The position numbers were made by a program, and so were the translations under genes. Shown one piece after another: positions 62,058 to 64,000 of a stretch of 64,000 bases of DNA. Positions within the stretch are counted from its first letter, which is position 1. The number at the start of each line of letters is the position of its first letter. The stretch covers positions 1-64,000 of the forward strand of contig CACPOL010000006.1 of NCBI GenBank assembly GCA_902635545.1, read 5' to 3'. A model generated the notes under the pieces. The model made no database searches. It was given only the letters and a program-made list of their open reading frames with translations, and was not told the DNA's origin. Source of the stretch: an uncultured Pelagibacteraceae bacterium. Lineage in GTDB: Bacteria; Pseudomonadota; Alphaproteobacteria; Pelagibacterales; Pelagibacteraceae.

Positions 62058-62333
62058 ATGCCACCAAAAAAAAGATCGGGAAATAAAAAAAATAAACAAA
62101 GTAACTTTGCAAAGTTAAGTATTTTTCAACCAAATAAATATAAATTTAAAAAATCTTGTCCTCTATCGATAAAAGGTGCTCCATTAATTGATTATAAAAA
62201 TATTAGATTATTAAAAAAATATATATCTGAAAATGGAAAGATTTTGCCGTCTAGAATTACAAACGTAAGTCAAAAAAAACAAAGAGAACTATCTTTATCG
62301 ATTAAAAGAGCAAGAAATTTAGCACTGATTTAA
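62058..62333 (+). CDS. rpsR: 30S ribosomal protein S18
   Basis: [48 protein letters not shown]. Confidence 0.95.
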   Translation: MPPKKRSGNKKNKQSNFAKLSIFQPNKYKFKKSCPLSIKGAPLIDYKNIRLLKKYISENGKILPSRITNVSQKKQRELSLSIKRARNLALI

Positions 62334-62792
62334 ATGAAAGTAATATTATTAGAAAATTTAAGAAGAATTGGATCTATTGGAGAAATTATAGATGTTAAAA
62401 GAGGTTTTGCAAGAAACTTTTTAATAGCAAATAAAAAAGCTCTTTATGCTTCCAAAGAAAATATTTTAGAAGTTGAAAAAATTAAAACAGAATTAGGAAA
62501 AAAAGATGCAGAAAGGAAGAAGGAAGCAAAAAAAATATCAGAACAAATTAACAATAAGGAATTTGAAATTAAAAAGTTAAGTACAGAAAATAAAGAACTT
62601 TATGGTTCAGTAAAACCAACAGAAATTTCAAAATTAATAAAAGAAAAAGAAAACCTTGAAATAAAACCATCTTTAATACAACCTTTAAAAGAAATAAAAG
62701 CCCTAGGAAAATTTAAAGTGAAAGTTTCTTTACACTCAGAAGTAGACTCTGAAATAACTATTAATGTAACTTCAGCAGAGACTATACAATAA
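62334..62792 (+). CDS. rplI: 50S ribosomal protein L9
   Basis: MKVILLENLRRIGSIGEIIDVKRGFARNFLIANKKAL. Confidence 0.96.
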   Translation: MKVILLENLRRIGSIGEIIDVKRGFARNFLIANKKALYASKENILEVEKIKTELGKKDAERKKEAKKISEQINNKEFEIKKLSTENKELYGSVKPTEISKLIKEKENLEIKPSLIQPLKEIKALGKFKVKVSLHSEVDSEITINVTSAETIQ

Positions 62793-62859
62793 TTATACAT
62801 TTTTTTCCCCAATAAATAATTATTATTTTTTTTTAAAAAATTTCAGATAAGTTAATTTA

Positions 62860-64000
62860 ATGGAAAATAATCTTAGTCTTGTAAAAGATACTTTCAAAGA
62901 GCTACCAAATAATATTGAGGCTGAACAGGCGGTAATTGGTTCGATTCTTGTCACAAATGAAATATTCGATGAAATAAATACAATTATCTCTAGTAAGAAT
63001 TTTTATGATCCAATGCATCAAAAAATATTTTCTGCAATTGAAAATCTAATTTACAAAGGTATGCTTGCCAACCCAATTACCTTAAAAAATTATTTTGAAA
63101 ATGAAAAAGATGAAATTAATGTTCCAGATTATTTGGTAAAAGTAACAAAATTTTCGACTTCCTCAAGACAGGCAACTGAATATTCAAGAATTATATATGA
63201 TATGTTTGTTAGAAGAGAATTAATCAAAATTTCTGAACAAACTATAGACACAGCAAAAATAAATGACTTAAATACTAGTGGGCAAAAAATTATTGAAAAT
63301 TCCGAAAGACTTCTTTTTGATCTTGCTGAAAAGGGATCTTTTAACTCTTCGATGATAAAATTTGATGATGCGATGAAACAAACTATCGAAATGGCATCCG
63401 CTGCATATAAAAACGAAGAGGGAATAGTAGGTGTTCCAACTGGATTAAGAGATCTTGATGATAGGTTGGGTGGATTACATCAGTCTGATTTAGTTATTAT
63501 TGCAGGACGTCCATCTATGGGAAAAACTGCTTTGGCAACAAACATAGCTTTTAATGCAGCCAAAAAATTACAAGAAGGTGGAAAAAAATCATCAATCGCT
63601 TTTTTTTCCTTAGAAATGTCTTCAGAACAGCTTTCTACAAGAATTTTAGCTGAACAATCTAGAATTAAATCAAATGATATTAGAAGAGGTAGAATATCAG
63701 AAGAACAATTTGATAAATTTATTGAAACTTCGAAAAATATTGCTGAACTTCCATTATACATAGATGAAACACCGGCCATAAGTATAGCTGCAATGAGTAA
63801 CAGAGCTAGGAGAATTAAAAGATTATTTGGATTAGAAATGATTGTTGTTGATTATATTCAATTAATGAAAGGATCGTTCAATTCTAAAGATGGAAGAGTT
63901 CAAGAGATTTCAGAAATTACACAAGGTTTGAAAGCAATAGCAAAAGAGCTCTCAGTCCCAGTTGTTGCCCTATCTCAATTGTCAAGAGCTGTTGAGCAAA
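62860..64000 (+). CDS. dnaB: Replicative DNA helicase DnaB, N-terminal part (runs off window end)
   Basis: Plus-strand translation MENNLSLVKDTFKELPNNIEAEQAVIGSILVTNE... GRPSMGKTALATNIAFNAA, FSLEMSSEQL, DYIQLM. Not in the track because it is truncated. Confidence 0.96.
   Translation, partial: MENNLSLVKDTFKELPNNIEAEQAVIGSILVTNEIFDEINTIISSKNFYDPMHQKIFSAIENLIYKGMLANPITLKNYFENEKDEINVPDYLVKVTKFSTSSRQATEYSRIIYDMFVRRELIKISEQTIDTAKINDLNTSGQKIIENSERLLFDLAEKGSFNSSMIKFDDAMKQTIEMASAAYKNEEGIVGVPTGLRDLDDRLGGLHQSDLVIIAGRPSMGKTALATNIAFNAAKKLQEGGKKSSIAFFSLEMSSEQLSTRILAEQSRIKSNDIRRGRISEEQFDKFIETSKNIAELPLYIDETPAISIAAMSNRARRIKRLFGLEMIVVDYIQLMKGSFNSKDGRVQEISEITQGLKAIAKELSVPVVALSQLSRAVEQ

Noticed and set aside
62793-62859. 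AT palindrome plus long T run after rplI as a terminator
   Set aside because: Stem is entirely A/T and short (aataattatt); cannot be distinguished from background composition.
1-64000. tRNA, rRNA, CRISPR, prophage or transposon content
   Set aside because: Read-through of all intergenic gaps found none; gaps are too short, and no transposase, integrase or spaced repeat array is visible.

Overview
This is an AT-rich, very gene-dense 64 kb stretch with a streamlined marine alphaproteobacterial (SAR11/Pelagibacter-like) gene content. That lineage assignment is inferred from protein content, base composition and compaction; no search was run. Almost all of it is housekeeping and C1/C2/C3 metabolism: cysS (partial)-nadE-DAHP synthase-glmS-glmU C-domain; prpD-prpB-prpC; a Fur-box-preceded ferric-iron ABC transporter; aceA with a divergent ScfR/RamB-type regulator; LysR-acuI-like-folE; ETF, ETF-QO and a dimethylglycine-dehydrogenase-like enzyme; a MetF-like/GcvT(DmdA)-like pair; prfB-mrcA; rne; thiSG; aroQ-accB-accC; aspS; purMN; pepA; lptF-lptG-lptD-surA-pdxA-rsmA; gmk-acpP-fabG-fabD; rpsF-rpsR-rplI-dnaB (partial). 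I saw no rRNA, tRNA, CRISPR array, prophage or transposon. The most useful observations beyond the ORF track are: (1) a +1 programmed frameshift in prfB, so the track truncates its N-terminus; (2) repeated TTTACAA operators between the acyl-CoA-type regulator and a 53-aa small ORF plus aceA; (3) four unlisted small ORFs, two of them Cys-rich; (4) a MetF-like/DmdA-like pair of unknown substrate near a THF-type demethylating dehydrogenase; (5) a lone GlmU acetyltransferase domain and a lone NrdJ C-terminal domain; (6) a nucleotidyltransferase/APS-kinase-like pair with no sulfate-assimilation neighbours; (7) a Fur box and several hairpins. I found no clearly new multi-gene defence or mobile system.
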